This document shows, one piece after another, positions 1 through 24,800 of a DNA stretch of 64,000 nt. Both the position numbers and the translations under genes were made by a program. The notes beneath the pieces were generated by a model. That model was not told the origin of the DNA and did no database searches. It saw nothing but the letters and a program-made list of their open reading frames with translations. Each line of letters begins with the position of its first letter. The stretch's first letter is position 1. This DNA is from Embiotoca jacksoni (Eukaryota > Chordata > Actinopteri > Embiotocidae), in assembly GCA_022577435.1 (NCBI GenBank), contig JAKOON010000013.1:4561001-4625000 (forward strand), given 5' to 3'.

Positions 1-443
1 ACTTTTTTCCGCTCCATCACAGCAGTTAAATGTCAAACATTTTATTCTGTTTTGAATTCAAAGTTGGTGCGTAGGCACTCTAAAGCTTTTTAGCACTACT
101 TCCACTGATATTAGGGTCATTCGGCTTCACCCAAAATATTTCCGTAGGATAAAACAAAGCCATTGATCAGGTCCCAGCTGCTCTGTTCAGTCTTCTTTGC
201 CTTTGGTTTACCTCTGAATGAACAAACTGCTTTTTGTGGCTGGCTAGAGGAGGACAGTAAATATAAAATGTGTCCAGTTTACCGCACCACTGAGCAATAC
301 CTTATCAGAGTCGTATAACCACGACAGATTCCGGGTCCACATTTTCTTTTACAGTTTCTTAGAATAACAGTGATTTGGTGTAGCTTACTGGGTAGAAAAC
401 ACACCTCAAGACTTCCATTAGAGACTTCCTGAATGTACAACAT

Positions 444-449
444 TTTATT
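444..449 (-). terminator. hhat: Candidate polyadenylation signal of hhat
   Basis: An AATAAA on the minus strand lies about 200 nt past the hhat stop codon (646-648). A second copy sits at 41-46, so the 3' UTR could run almost to the window edge. Bases 1-645 hold no other gene that I can see. Confidence 0.4.
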
Positions 450-645
450 AAAGCTTGTGTGAACTTGTATTTTAAACAAAGTACAGACATTTCTCTCCGT
501 TGGCTTATAGAGAGGTTTTGTGTGGTCCTGCAGGCTGAGGAAAGTGGCTGCTCAGCTGCACCTCAGCCAGGTTCGGACAGCTTCCGTGGCCGTCGGCCAG
601 GTTCACCACAGAGGCTCTGAGCTGGTGAGGGACGAGGCGCTGGAG

Positions 646-14220
<13,575 letters not shown>

Positions 14221-14263
14221 CAGGCAAAATCACTGCGCTGTAGTGCACCTAAAACAGAATAAG

Positions 14264-14264
<1 letters not shown>

Positions 14265-14327
<63 letters not shown>
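14265..14327. repeat. (CA)n microsatellite
   Basis: A 63-bp CA array only 17 bp upstream of the acceptor of the hhat exon that holds the start codon. As (TG)n on the transcribed strand it lies where the branch point and pyrimidine tract would be. Confidence 0.97.
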
Positions 14328-14329
<2 letters not shown>

Positions 14330-14899
14330 GCTTAATCAATTAACCTGATCCATAAGCACTAATATTATGCGCAGCATAGAAGGTGTCACATTGATGTGAA
14401 AAAAGCAAATCATGCAATTCCACAAATAAATTAAGAAACAACAAAAAAGGATTTCTAGCTTTTTGTCGCTTTACAGCACGCGGGATGTGGGCTCCAACCT
14501 GCTGGTGGGCTGTTCAGTTTCTCATACTCCAAATTTACGCATATTATTATACTGCACATAAAAGAAGCTGTAAACTGTTACAGAAACAGATACCAGCAAG
14601 TGGAGATACTGACCGTGATTACCCCAAATCCTCACATAGTTTGGTGACTTGAAGTTTGTGCTTCTCATATATTAGCGTAAAATCAGAACTAAATAACTAA
14701 TTTACTTTTAGAACAAACAGCTCTGTGACGTCAGTGTATGTCATCTCCCCCCCCCCTCAGCAAACAACTTTTAAAAACGTATTCACATTTATAGGAAAAA
14801 AAAAAGAAAAAAAAAGTTTTAATGCATCTTTTACCTCATCTGAAACAAGATAGAAATCTCTTGAAGCTTAACATCACGTATTATTATTATTATTTTTTT

Positions 14900-15060
14900 T
14901 TATCTTACTGATTGAAATAACGCTTGACGAGATGTCAAAACGTTGCCAGGCACTGCCGTTGCTAGGTAACGCTGCCCTCAGGTAGCTGGATATGACGCAA
15001 CGCGTCCATTTGAACCAGGAGTAAAGTATCCCGTCTCCCGTGACCAAACAGGCTTAAGAC
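14900..15060 (-). promoter_or_regulatory. hhat: Candidate hhat promoter and non-coding first exon
   Basis: A splice acceptor (gttttag) ends at 14249, 28 nt upstream of the hhat ATG, so the transcript must have a separate 5' exon. The nearest good donor on the minus strand is GTAAGA at 14908-14903. Upstream lies a stretch with CpG dinucleotides and the X-box at 14958-14970. The start site itself is not visible, and other donors upstream are possible. Confidence 0.4.
14958..14970. promoter_or_regulatory. RFX-type X-box
   Basis: The 13-mer reads GTTACCTAGCAAC on the minus strand. It fits the X-box consensus GTNRCC-N(0-3)-RGYAAC exactly, with one spacer base. It lies about 50 nt upstream of the candidate hhat first-exon donor. 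X-boxes are bound by RFX factors, often at ciliary genes; that this one works is inference. Confidence 0.5.
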
Positions 15061-15563
15061 GGCATCGTCTTCGTATCTTAAAAGTATGACGAAACCATCT
15101 CGGTGCCCGTGTTCGGGTTTTCGTGCTGAATTTAACCAGTTGTTTTTGTTTATTTCCCCCATTGCTAAAGTAAACAAGAAACTCCCTCCAGCTGTCCCTA
15201 CTCAAAATGACCGTCGGCTAACGTTAGCCGAGCCAGCTAAGGATTCGAGCAGGTTGCAGCGTTACCTCATACTTCTTGGCTGGTGTCCATTGCGTTGCTT
15301 TAAACTGCAGAACTGCACTGTGTGACCGGGCTTGGACCGTACATCCCGGCATCCAAAATTCAAAGGTACGGATTTCTTCTTCTTCGTTTTTCTTTTTTTT
15401 TTTTTTTTTTTCCAGTGTAGCAAACAAACTTTTTAGAGCATGATCGCCGCCAGCTGTGCGGGAATGGCTCAGCCAGATGTGGATAGCGCTGTAATGAAAG
15501 TCGTGTAGCTCTGGTGTTATGAAGATCAAGATCTCTTGAACAAAACATGCTTGAATTATGGGA

Positions 15564-15635
15564 TAGGTTAGGTTAGGTAGTTACTTTATTAATCCCCAAG
15601 GGGAATTTTTTTTTTCTTCGCTACAGCAGCATACA
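15564..15635 (-). repeat. Tail-like repeat fragment (copy 2 of 3)
   Basis: Inverted relative to copy 1: GGTTAGGTTAGGTAGTTACT, then TTTATTAATCCCCAAGGGG and CTACAGCAGCATA. An AT-rich stretch to about 15760 may belong to the same element. Confidence 0.6.
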
Positions 15636-16890
15636 GGAAGCAATAAGATAATAATAGAATAATAAAAAGCAATAAAATAGCAGTAAAAAAATAAATAAAT
15701 AAATAAATATAAAATGCACAGTATATACAGTACAGTGTATATCTATATATATTATATATATAATAATATATGTGGCATTCATTGGTTAAACTTAATATTG
15801 AGAATTGTACCTGTTTCTGCATACTTTTATCAATATCAGGTGCATATTGTAAATTAGTTTTTGTGTCTGTCTTTTTGTTGTTCATATTTTTTTTTTATGA
15901 GACATTTTTTTTTTTGGGGGGGGGGGGGGGAAGGATCCCTAAAGCCCTCACCAAACGTGTGCATTTAAGTCTTCCATATACTATAATGAAAACATTATGA
16001 ATACTCTTTAGTATGGTAGTATTACTTTTACGTAATAAACATCTACTGCTGCTGGATAATTTGATACCCTAATAAATGAAAAATGATATGTAATCATTGA
16101 TACTTATACTTTTTTTTCATTTTGAGCTGATTCCTTTCAGAATCTACAATTACTAGCAAGACATCTCTATCATTTAAAAGGTCAGTTATTATGCCACATG
16201 CTGAGCTGCAAATAGCTGATGAGTAATTGATAGTGCACTAAAATAGTTTCAGATTTCAACTGAGGCTTTCCTCTCAGGCAACCTCAAAGCAATGTTGCAG
16301 ACATTTGTATTATACGTGGTAGATATTTATATGGATTTCATTGGAAATTTAATTGAAGAATTATTAGATACACAAAATGTTTTTTCTTCACATTTTAATC
16401 ACTCGACAATAGGAGAGTTACAGTTTGTTATGGAGAAACTGTGTTGGATCAGTAGGTTAAGGGATCAGCAGCAGACTCTATGCATGCATCCTGAATCAGA
16501 CAGGGTCTTTTATAGCTCAACAAATAATCAGAGAATCTTAAGAGCAAAAAAGGCAATGGGAAATAACACATATGGTAACAAGTGGACATTAACACAGCAT
16601 GCACAACAGTAACATAGCATAAATATATCCTTCATACGTTATTCATTCTTTCCTTTTTGACAAACTCTGCAACTTTTCTGACAAATTAAAGGAGTTTTTA
16701 TACCAACCTTATGATCTTAACAAATAAACGTTTGATGTTTCATTTCCCATAACATCCGCTGCCTGTTTCTTTGACTTTACAACCAAATACAGCGCAAGAT
16801 ATGAACACTGACCACATTACAGATATACGCTTTCAGTTATTCACAATGAGATATTAAACTCATCGGGATAACAGTTAATTGTAAGCTCAT

Positions 16891-16893
<3 letters not shown>

Positions 16894-16928
<35 letters not shown>
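16894..16928. repeat. (TG)n microsatellite in the myoz1 3' flank
   Basis: A TG array followed by alternating CGTGCGTGCGTGCGC, about 90 bp past the myoz1 stop codon, so probably within its 3' UTR. Confidence 0.95.
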
Positions 16929-16932
<4 letters not shown>

Positions 16933-17018
16933 TGCGTGCGTGCGCATGCTATTGTGTATGCATGCATTCATGCTGTGTGTATGTGCACAATGAGTGTAAT
17001 CGCAGTATGAATGTGTTT

Positions 17019-19827
17019 TCACAGCTCGTCGGTCTCTCCGTCGAAAGGCACAGCGTCGGCCTCCATGTGAATGCTGCCGGGCTCGTTGCTGCTCATCCAG
17101 CCAATAGGAGTGCGGTTGAAGGACGGCCGGCAGCCAATGTCTTGTTGGTACACCACTACAGGCTCTTGCTCCTGTTTGGTCGCCTCAGCTTCTGGCAGCT
17201 GGAATTTCATGAACTGGTTGGCCTTTTCAAAGCCACCGAAGGGCATGGCGCTCCTAGCCAAGCAGGGAGAGAGGTGAATTAAAGCTCCCGTTTGTTGCAA
17301 AGAAACCACAAAGTCGGACCTTCGAGGAACCTACCTGTTGAAACACTTGTAAAAGCGCAGTTCCTTTCGGTCAATGGGAGCAGCCATTGTGGTTTTCAGA
17401 GTGGCTACCAGAACCTCATCACCCTTCATGGCCTTCTCCCATGGCGACATGTACGTCTTCCCAAACATCATCTTCTTAGTTGTGCCATCTTTTCCACCTC
17501 CTGTGAGGAAAAACATCCAGCGTGACAGCATGTGATGTTTGTGGGTCATTTATGCAGATAAAAATGTTTCATAGTTTGGGAAATATACCTTGAACGTTTG
17601 CGTAGAGTTAATTAAACAGATCGATGCCACTCTCATGTTTGTACTCTAAATAAAGATAGTTAGCTTAGCTTAGCTTAGTTTAGCTAAGCGTAATTCATAC
17701 AAAGACCAAAATGTAAAAACTACATATTCTGGTGTTTTTATATGAATTCTGGGGCTTTTGGGCCTATATAGGCTTTTTAATCAGACGCAGTGACCCCCTG
17801 GTTTAAAAAAATATATTATTTCAATGAGTGATAGATGTGGTGGTGGTTGTCAGATTTTGTTACTCTCAGACAGAGATGTTTCCTCTGTTTCTGGTATTTA
17901 AGCCAAACTAACCAGCTGCTGATGACTTGGTTCATGTTTACTGTACAAACATGAAACTGATACTTCAACAAACACTCTGCATTAATATATGGAATAGTTA
18001 AGTCTAAGAATGGTTGGATAAGACGGTGTACATTATATATTTATATCTTATGCGTGTTTGTTTATTTTATTATCTACCTATGCACTTTGCATGATAAAGT
18101 TACCTCTCTTTTGTTTTTAAATCCATCTCAGGAGATGTGTTTTTTCGTGATTGCGTTTTCATCATACCAACCTTTTAGTGGAGACCACTCGCTGGTTCCA
18201 TCTCCACCTTTATCGTCCCCACCCAGTCCTCCTGCTCCTCCTGCTCCTCCTGCTCCTCCTGCTCCTCCTGCTCCTGCACCTCTGCTTCCGGGCTTCGGGG
18301 GAGGCACTGGGGCCCCTCCTGCTCCATGTACCCCTCCTAGATACAGATGTCCAGACTCGTTGCTCACACGATGCCCACCAATGTTTATCTTCTGAACCCT
18401 GATATGACCTCCTAGACCGGGAACAAACTTCTGGAGGTTGTCCTGAAAGAAATATGATCAATATTATCAACAAAATGCGACACAGCACATCGATTTGTAT
18501 TACCTCTGAAATAAGAAGTTCCACCTGAAAAAAACATTACTGAGCGCTTAGAGCTGTGATTGTCCTCCAGGAGTCCTTACTTGCTTCCAGACAATTCAAA
18601 AAACTGCTAAGTAGCTGGTGTGATTGGTTAGTAATGAGCGAAGGATAAAAGGTTTAAGGTTTAAATGATCGAGCCATAATAATATTAGGTTTCTTTCAAA
18701 TGGTCATAATAAGTAAAACAAGATTGTATAGGAATAATTACATTTCTTCAAACATGACCAAAATTCTCCATTAAATTCGGAGGTATATCAAGTTTCCTCC
18801 GTGGTGTTTATCATTGTACTCTTCACCCGGTATCAATAATGTCTGAGATAATTTCCTTTGAAATGACAGAAAAGTAACTGGGTTTTGTTTTCACTGTAGT
18901 CTAGGTTCTCACCATGGACTCATTGCTGAAGACGTCAGGGCTGTTCTCGTAGATGAACTTCTCCACCCTCTTCTGTCTCATCTTGAACATCTTGGAGCCC
19001 CGGTTCTTCATCAGGGAAAGCTCCTCCAGCATGATGTCTCTGGGAGTCCGAATCTTTGTTCCCAGGTCAAACTCAGATGCCTCCGGCTCCGATTCATACT
19101 CTAGGTAAGGGACATCCCATCAGTGGCCACAGCATTTGAAAATTTAAGAAAGGTAACTTGTAGCACTTATGATAACCTGTAGTAACGTGCCAATGTGAAA
19201 AACTAGAAGAAAAATCACAAAAAACTTAAAACAGTCAGCCATCAGTCCTATCTGATTACAGTTTGTTACGACATCGACACAATCACAACATGCATTCAAG
19301 AATAAAATACATTTAAAACTGCTTGTTTAAGTATGCCTATAACATTTCCTCATTCTTCTCCCTATGCATTTCTACGTATGGGATAAAATAGAACTTAATT
19401 AATCCCAAACGAAATTCTTGTGCCAGAGAGACACGTTTCCTTTGAAACCTGTTCAGAGAAAAAAACACTGATTACATGAACTAAAAAACTCAACCTAGAG
19501 TTATATATATTGTTGTTAGACTTATGTTTAGGGAAGTTTTTCAATCTGTTCTGAGTTACTATTTTATGCTTATTATGTAATTGTTTGGCATGTAATATCC
19601 ATGCTTATCTTAAAGATTAGTACTCCACCCACAGTACTGACAACCTAACATCCTTCTATTTCTGTATAGTGTTTATATGGAAGAGTCATACAGAGAAATG
19701 GTAGTGTGGTTTCATATCCATGTCATTTCATGTCAGCCTTACCATTCTGAGCGATATGTGATAGGTCGGTTATGATCTTGGAGGGTTTTTTCCGCTTGTT
19801 TAAGGGGGCAGGTGTTCCCAGAGGCAT
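17019..19827 (-). CDS. myoz1: Myozenin-1 (calsarcin-2/FATZ), complete, 5 coding exons
   Basis: Sarcomeric Z-disc protein; the family binds alpha-actinin, filamin C, telethonin and calcineurin in striated muscle. Coding exons on the minus strand: 19827-19743, 19100-18913, 18442-18172, 17500-17335, 17253-17019. Phases join and the total is 945 nt (314 aa; human MYOZ1 299). Seen in order: MPLGTPAPLNKRKK at the N-terminus; the conserved block TPRDIMLEELSLMKNRGSKM and KRVEKFIYENSPDVFS; a Gly/Ala-rich middle with a 9-nt tandem repeat; GKTYMSPWEKAM; AMPFGGFEKA; RPSFNRTPIGWMSS; and the C-terminus DGETDEL, close to the ETEEL PDZ-ligand end known in MYOZ1. The long Gly-rich middle and the ETDEL end favour MYOZ1 over MYOZ2/3. 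Co-oriented with synpo2l, its neighbour in human 10q22. A fish a/b paralog suffix cannot be given. Confidence 0.93.
17565..17790. repeat. Degenerate dispersed percomorph repeat in a myoz1 intron
   Basis: Diagnostic parts are TTTGGGAAATATACCTTGAA, AGATCGATGCCACTCTCATG, TTAGCTTAGCTTAGCTTAG and CATACAAAGACCAAAATGTA. I recall the same order in a common repeat of spiny-rayed fish. It lies between myoz1 exons 3 and 4. Confidence 0.65.
18228..18278. repeat. myoz1: Coding 9-nt tandem repeat in myoz1
   Basis: Units of CTCCTCCTG on the plus strand encode repeated Ala-Gly-Gly in the glycine-rich middle of myozenin-1. The unit keeps the frame, so copy-number change alters only linker length. Confidence 0.9.
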
Positions 19828-21410
19828 GACTGGAGGTGCCAGGAAAGAACATAGAACATTAATCCTGATTACAGAAAAACTAAATAAAATCCCTTCATTT
19901 GAAAATCTTTTGAAGAAACAAAGCGGTCATAAAAGTGAAGGTCTTTCTCCCATGAGACAAAAGCACAAAGTCAAATTCAACATTAAAAACATTGCACATT
20001 GTTGAATGTTTGCTATAAAATAAAACTGAAAGCAAAAAGAGAAGTCAAAAGAAAAATAAAAGGATGTTTAATTTCACGAGTTATGATATTATATTTCACA
20101 CTGAAGTGTGAAATAGTGTGAAAATGCATCATTCAAAGAAATGATCTGACAGTAATTTGACTCTAAATGTTCAACTACACCGAGGACGTGTTTGCATTTC
20201 AATTTTCAAATTGATTCACACTAACTTCTCAAGCTCACCCTTCACCATCAACACCTACAGCCACCAACAACCCCTGACAGGGAACTCACAGGCCCTGAGC
20301 ATTTCAGACAGCCTGTCACCACGGGGCCTCTCATTTTTCAAGGTTTGTTTGGGGACACGAGATCTGTACACAGAGTGAGTCAACATAAACAGAAGCATGC
20401 TGTTGTTTAGGCAGAAGTTGAATTCCTTTCGGTGATGGTCTGCTGCAGTTGCGGTGAAGGCCTCGGAATCATAAAGCCGCGTCGGCATTATTCATATCAT
20501 ATTCCCCAATCTTCTCCATGGTAACATGTAGGTGGGCAAAGTGGGAGTGACACTTCTCTCTCTTTCTTGTGTTGAAATATCACTTACTGTTGAAATATAT
20601 TAACATTAACAAACAACATTTTTACAACCTATGCATCTGGCTCTTACATGAAGTTATGTGTTTCTGTTACACAGTTGTTTTGTGCTCCTGCACAGATATC
20701 TGCACCTTCAGCTCTCAACAGTTTCTTCAAGGCCCAGTCAAGTGGCAAAACATCGCATCGCATCTACGGGCTGTAACTCAAGCCGCTGCAGCTATTTTTA
20801 AAAGCCATGTCAGGCCAAGACATTTTACCGACGTGTAATGACGTCATTCGACTATCAAATGAGCTCGACGCAGCTCTTAAGAACACAATACACACCTCCA
20901 GAAAACAATTCTCTGTGCGTTTCGCCTTCTCTTATAAAAGGAGCGAGAACTGGAGTCAGTAATGGATGTTAACGAGGAGGATTTTTGACACCCTTTCAAT
21001 TCCCTTAAATAATTACAAGCAGGGAAGTCTGCGTCCAGATTTACCACCCCCCTCTGAGGATTTGGTAACACCATATAAAATCTCTGCAACACTCTCAGAG
21101 AGGGATGGTCAGCACATTCACCCATTCCTTTAGGCATTTTATGACGTACGGAAAACATTTTAAGCAGCAAAGCAACTTCCAGAGTCAGTTTACTTCTCTA
21201 AATCTTTTTAAATTCTTTCATGAAATCAAACTTCAAGGTAATATTTGCAGAACTGTTGAGGTCGTCTTCCATTATTTTCCCCTAAGATCAGCTGCGTGAC
21301 CAGCAGACATGATGTTTGGGAACAAAATGCACATCTTCCCAGTTTTGTTTTATCCAGAAGCTGTTCAATGAGCAGAACAAAGCATAGTGATGGGATGTAG
21401 GTCCACTCAC

Positions 21411-21455
21411 CGCGTTTTTGTTGTAATCCTGGGAGGGGAGACAAACCTATAAATA
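21411..21455 (-). promoter_or_regulatory. myoz1: Candidate myoz1 core promoter and short non-coding exon 1
   Basis: Read on the minus strand, a TATTTATA box (21455-21448) is followed about 30 nt later by a short stretch ending CGCG at 21411 with a GTGAGT donor (21410-21405). A pyrimidine-containing acceptor (ctttcctggcacctccag) sits just before the ATG at 19827. This is the usual layout of a muscle gene with a tiny untranslated first exon. There is no transcript evidence. Confidence 0.45.
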
Positions 21456-21794
21456 CCAATCAGTGAAGAAGAGACCCAGGGCTCACAGTTGGTGATCCTG
21501 ATCACAAGTTTACAAATCCCTCAGTGACTCCGACCCCAGGTATGGCTGGACCCCAGTCGTGGGAAGTGCAAAACCCACCCAACACTCAGATGGCAGATCT
21601 TCCAGAGGGCTGGGGGTGTGGGTGGCAGCAGTGTTGGTGTGAAGACGGGAGGAGGAGGAGGTTCAGGTTAGGAATATGAATAGTGATTGGGGAGGGGGGC
21701 GTTAAGATGTGGGGGACAAGTCTCTGTTGGCCAGCTAAATGTGCTGATGGTGATATTAAGGGAACAAAATCATTCTCGCAGATGGCTCAGAAGC

Positions 21795-21804
21795 CTATAT
21801 TTAG
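21795..21804. promoter_or_regulatory. Perfect MEF2 site upstream of myoz1
   Basis: CTATATTTAG matches the MEF2 consensus CTA(A/T)4TAG at every position. It lies about 340-350 bp upstream of the candidate myoz1 TATA box. MEF2 drives sarcomeric genes, so the position fits, but binding is inferred. Confidence 0.5.
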
Positions 21805-24800
21805 TAGCACAGAATGAGGGGAACAGAAGTCAGCTATAAGATAACCTCAGAGGACTCAGAGGTGTGTTTGGGGTACGCAGAGAGGCTGGGAAAGTAGAGT
21901 ACGCACAAGTGCTCAGTGCAAGTTGAAGGTTAAGTATATGTGTGTTTGTGTTTCAGTGCGACGGTCGGCTCGGTTACTCCCCGCTGTACTCTAACCTGAC
22001 ACTAGATTGTCACATTTTCAGTTTCTCTCAAGCAACACGTGACTAGACATGATTAACACGTGGTAACAAAGCTGTCAGATACTCAAGTAAACACATCTAA
22101 AAGTAGTGGAGAGGATGCAAACACCCCAAAAAAACGAACAAAACCAGCTCAATAAGTTTACACTGACTTACCTGTGATGAAAGAAAAGTAAAATAAAATA
22201 CTGGCAACTTATTTAAAGTTAAATCAAAATAAACAATTCAACAAAAACGTTTTCTCACCATTAAAGAGTTATCTGGACTGATCTTTTTATACTATTTACA
22301 ATGTTTACAACATGGAGACAAGGACATCTCAGAGTTTGACTAGATGCACGGTCGATCGGACTGGAATCCATGAAAAAGACGAGTAACCAGCATCAGTGTA
22401 GGTATCCTTTAAAAGGCAGCGCCATCATCGCATGTCCAATCTGTTGCTGAACACACTGGTGACACAAAACAAAGTGGACAGCACCACTCTCAGGTATGAA
22501 GGGAGAACAGTGCTCCAAAAAAAAAAATCACACAAATATCACACATTATTAAAGAAACCTGTGACTCAGGGTCATAACAGTGACTTTAAAGTGGAATTAT
22601 TTGAAAGAGATTTTCTCTGAGATGCACACCCATAGGACAAAGTCTGGAAATACTGATTCCATGAGTCCACACCAAACCCAGTCGAAACCTATCCCTCCTC
22701 AAATGCAGGGCTTGTAGTATTGCTAGAGAAACAGTCGGGATCACCACACTGTGAATTTCTGCGGCAAATATTTGGCCAACCCAGAAAACTAAAACCTTTG
22801 ACCTGCCGGTAGCTTGAGAGGGAATGTCACAGGAACTCTTTAGAATTCATACTCTGGGGTTCATGCATTCCTTTCCATTACAATTCATACCATACTTGTC
22901 AAGATATTTAAGTGATGGAAGTGGTGGACCCACCGACGGACAGACACGCAAACCAACATTGCCAGTGTGACCTTGACTAAGAACTCCCCACAGGTAATTT
23001 ACATTTACTGCAGCTGTTGAATGTGAGCTCTTCTGGTCAGTAAAGCCCCCAAACAAGACCAAGAACATGTCCTTAGTTTCCTCAGCGTTAGCTCTGTTTT
23101 CTGCCATACTGAAGTAACTGCAACTTTCTGTGTATGTATCTTTATTGTTAAATATAAATAAATGCAAAATAACGATCAAAAACGTATGCATAAGTAGTCT
23201 TTCATCAGGGCTTAAAAATCATCTCATATCTTACTGTATACTGCTCAAATGTCATATTGCAGCATCTGGATTTGTACATTTTATTATAATTCACAGTTTT
23301 AAACATAAATAACATCTTGTAGTGCAAGTAGATGTGAAAATATAGAATAACATAACTGTAGACTATGCAAAGCTGTGCAAGCATATTTACTTGATCAGAG
23401 CAGCTTGGCAAGTTTTACTGAAGTTTAGTTGGAAACCGTCCTCTAAAAGATCTCTAGTGCAATTATTTTGACGTTAAATGGCTTGCCGAGCAAATATTAG
23501 AGTAAAGAGAAGACATGAAGACACACTACTGTTCTGTTTCTGTTACTTGAACATCCGTCCCATGGAAACTACTGTACATGATGATTGCAGTCTTGAAAGA
23601 TTACATCTTGAAATAGAAACTTTCCATAAACTAGAAGCCAATTTTTTTTTTTTCATGTGATCTTTTTTTAGCAGTTAAATTAAGAACTAATTCTTAATTA
23701 CAGTCGTGACCTGGGAAAATGTCACTTTCATGATACATAAATAGTCTCTGTTATATTAACAACCCTATATATAGGCTTCCTGTGAGTGTGGAGGTTGGAG
23801 ACAACAAAATGCCCTTCTGACTGCTCAAAGAAAAGTCCAGCACACCACAGCACCATGCAGTGGCAAATGTTCACGTTGACAGGAAGATTAACTAAATAAT
23901 TCTTGCTTTAAGCCCACAAAATTTAGAGAATTGAAATGTGACTTTTTACACTTTATTTCAACATAAAGCCAAACGTACTTTGATTCACAAGACTTTAAAG
24001 ATTACGAAATTAAACAATTAGCCTTCCCTCGGATGTTACTTTACATATGCACTTTTACTTTTAATTTAACAACTGAAAAAAATAAACAGTAATCAAGGCA
24101 TGTGCAAAAGTTTAGGTACTACTGCACTTGTAAAATTCGTATAATTCATCTTACTTGCGTCCTGTAGAGGTGAGCTGAAGGTTTTGGATTGGCCCTCACA
24201 GACTCTTGATTTGAACCACTCAAAATCTGTGGGGAGACTGACAATCTGGGCTACTTAGTGCTGACTCAGTAGGGTGCCCACACTTTTGAACATGCCACAA
24301 GTACTTTTTCTATGCTTTAGAAGTAACTGTAAATTAACATGTGTAGACACATTTTTATTGTACATTTCCTGCATGGCTTTTATTCACCTCTTTTCACTTC
24401 AAATATCAACAAAATATGCAATTTGCCAAGGTGCTTTTACATACAACTGAAGGCCTACTGGCTATACAGGATACAAGATATTAATAAATGGTATTTTACT
24501 TATGCATTACCTCATTCTTTAAGTACTTTGCTGTAGGTGTTATGCAGAAACATTTCCAAAAGATGAAAATGCAAACATTTAGTGTTGTTGCTTATTCTCA
24601 TTAGGCCATGGATAAATAATGAGCTCTGTCAGTTAACAGAAGAGTCACTAACTACGTCACCACCCTGTGACTGTGTGGATAAAACCAAGTTTAATTGGTG
24701 ATCTTTCTGATGTGCTGAAACTCTTAAATTAGCTGTGTGTAAAACTCCTGAAACTGCCTTTTCTCAACTCAACTCAACAAAATATGTTCACAAAGAAGCA

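Larger units (their letters stand above)
15061..17018. other. Intergenic region between hhat and myoz1
   Basis: It contains the outer hhat promoter region, the repeat fragment at 15564, a T/G homopolymer junction (about 15906-15930), an open frame at 16292-16612 that I do not recognise, and a (TG)n tract at 16894-16928 with CGTGCGTGCG. The last part near 17018 is myoz1 3' UTR. No further gene can be supported. Confidence 0.5.

Noticed and set aside
15086..15325. 79-codon plus-strand frame divergent from hhat
   Set aside because: It includes GCTAACGTTAGC-type words common in fish noncoding DNA and resembles no protein I know. A divergent transcript is possible but unsupported.
16292..16612. 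106-codon plus-strand frame between hhat and myoz1
   Set aside because: It could be a remnant of a mobile element, but no motif is recognised, so no call was made.
17019..19827. Assignment as myoz2 or myoz3
   Set aside because: The long Gly/Ala linker, the ETDEL end and synpo2l adjacency favour myoz1.
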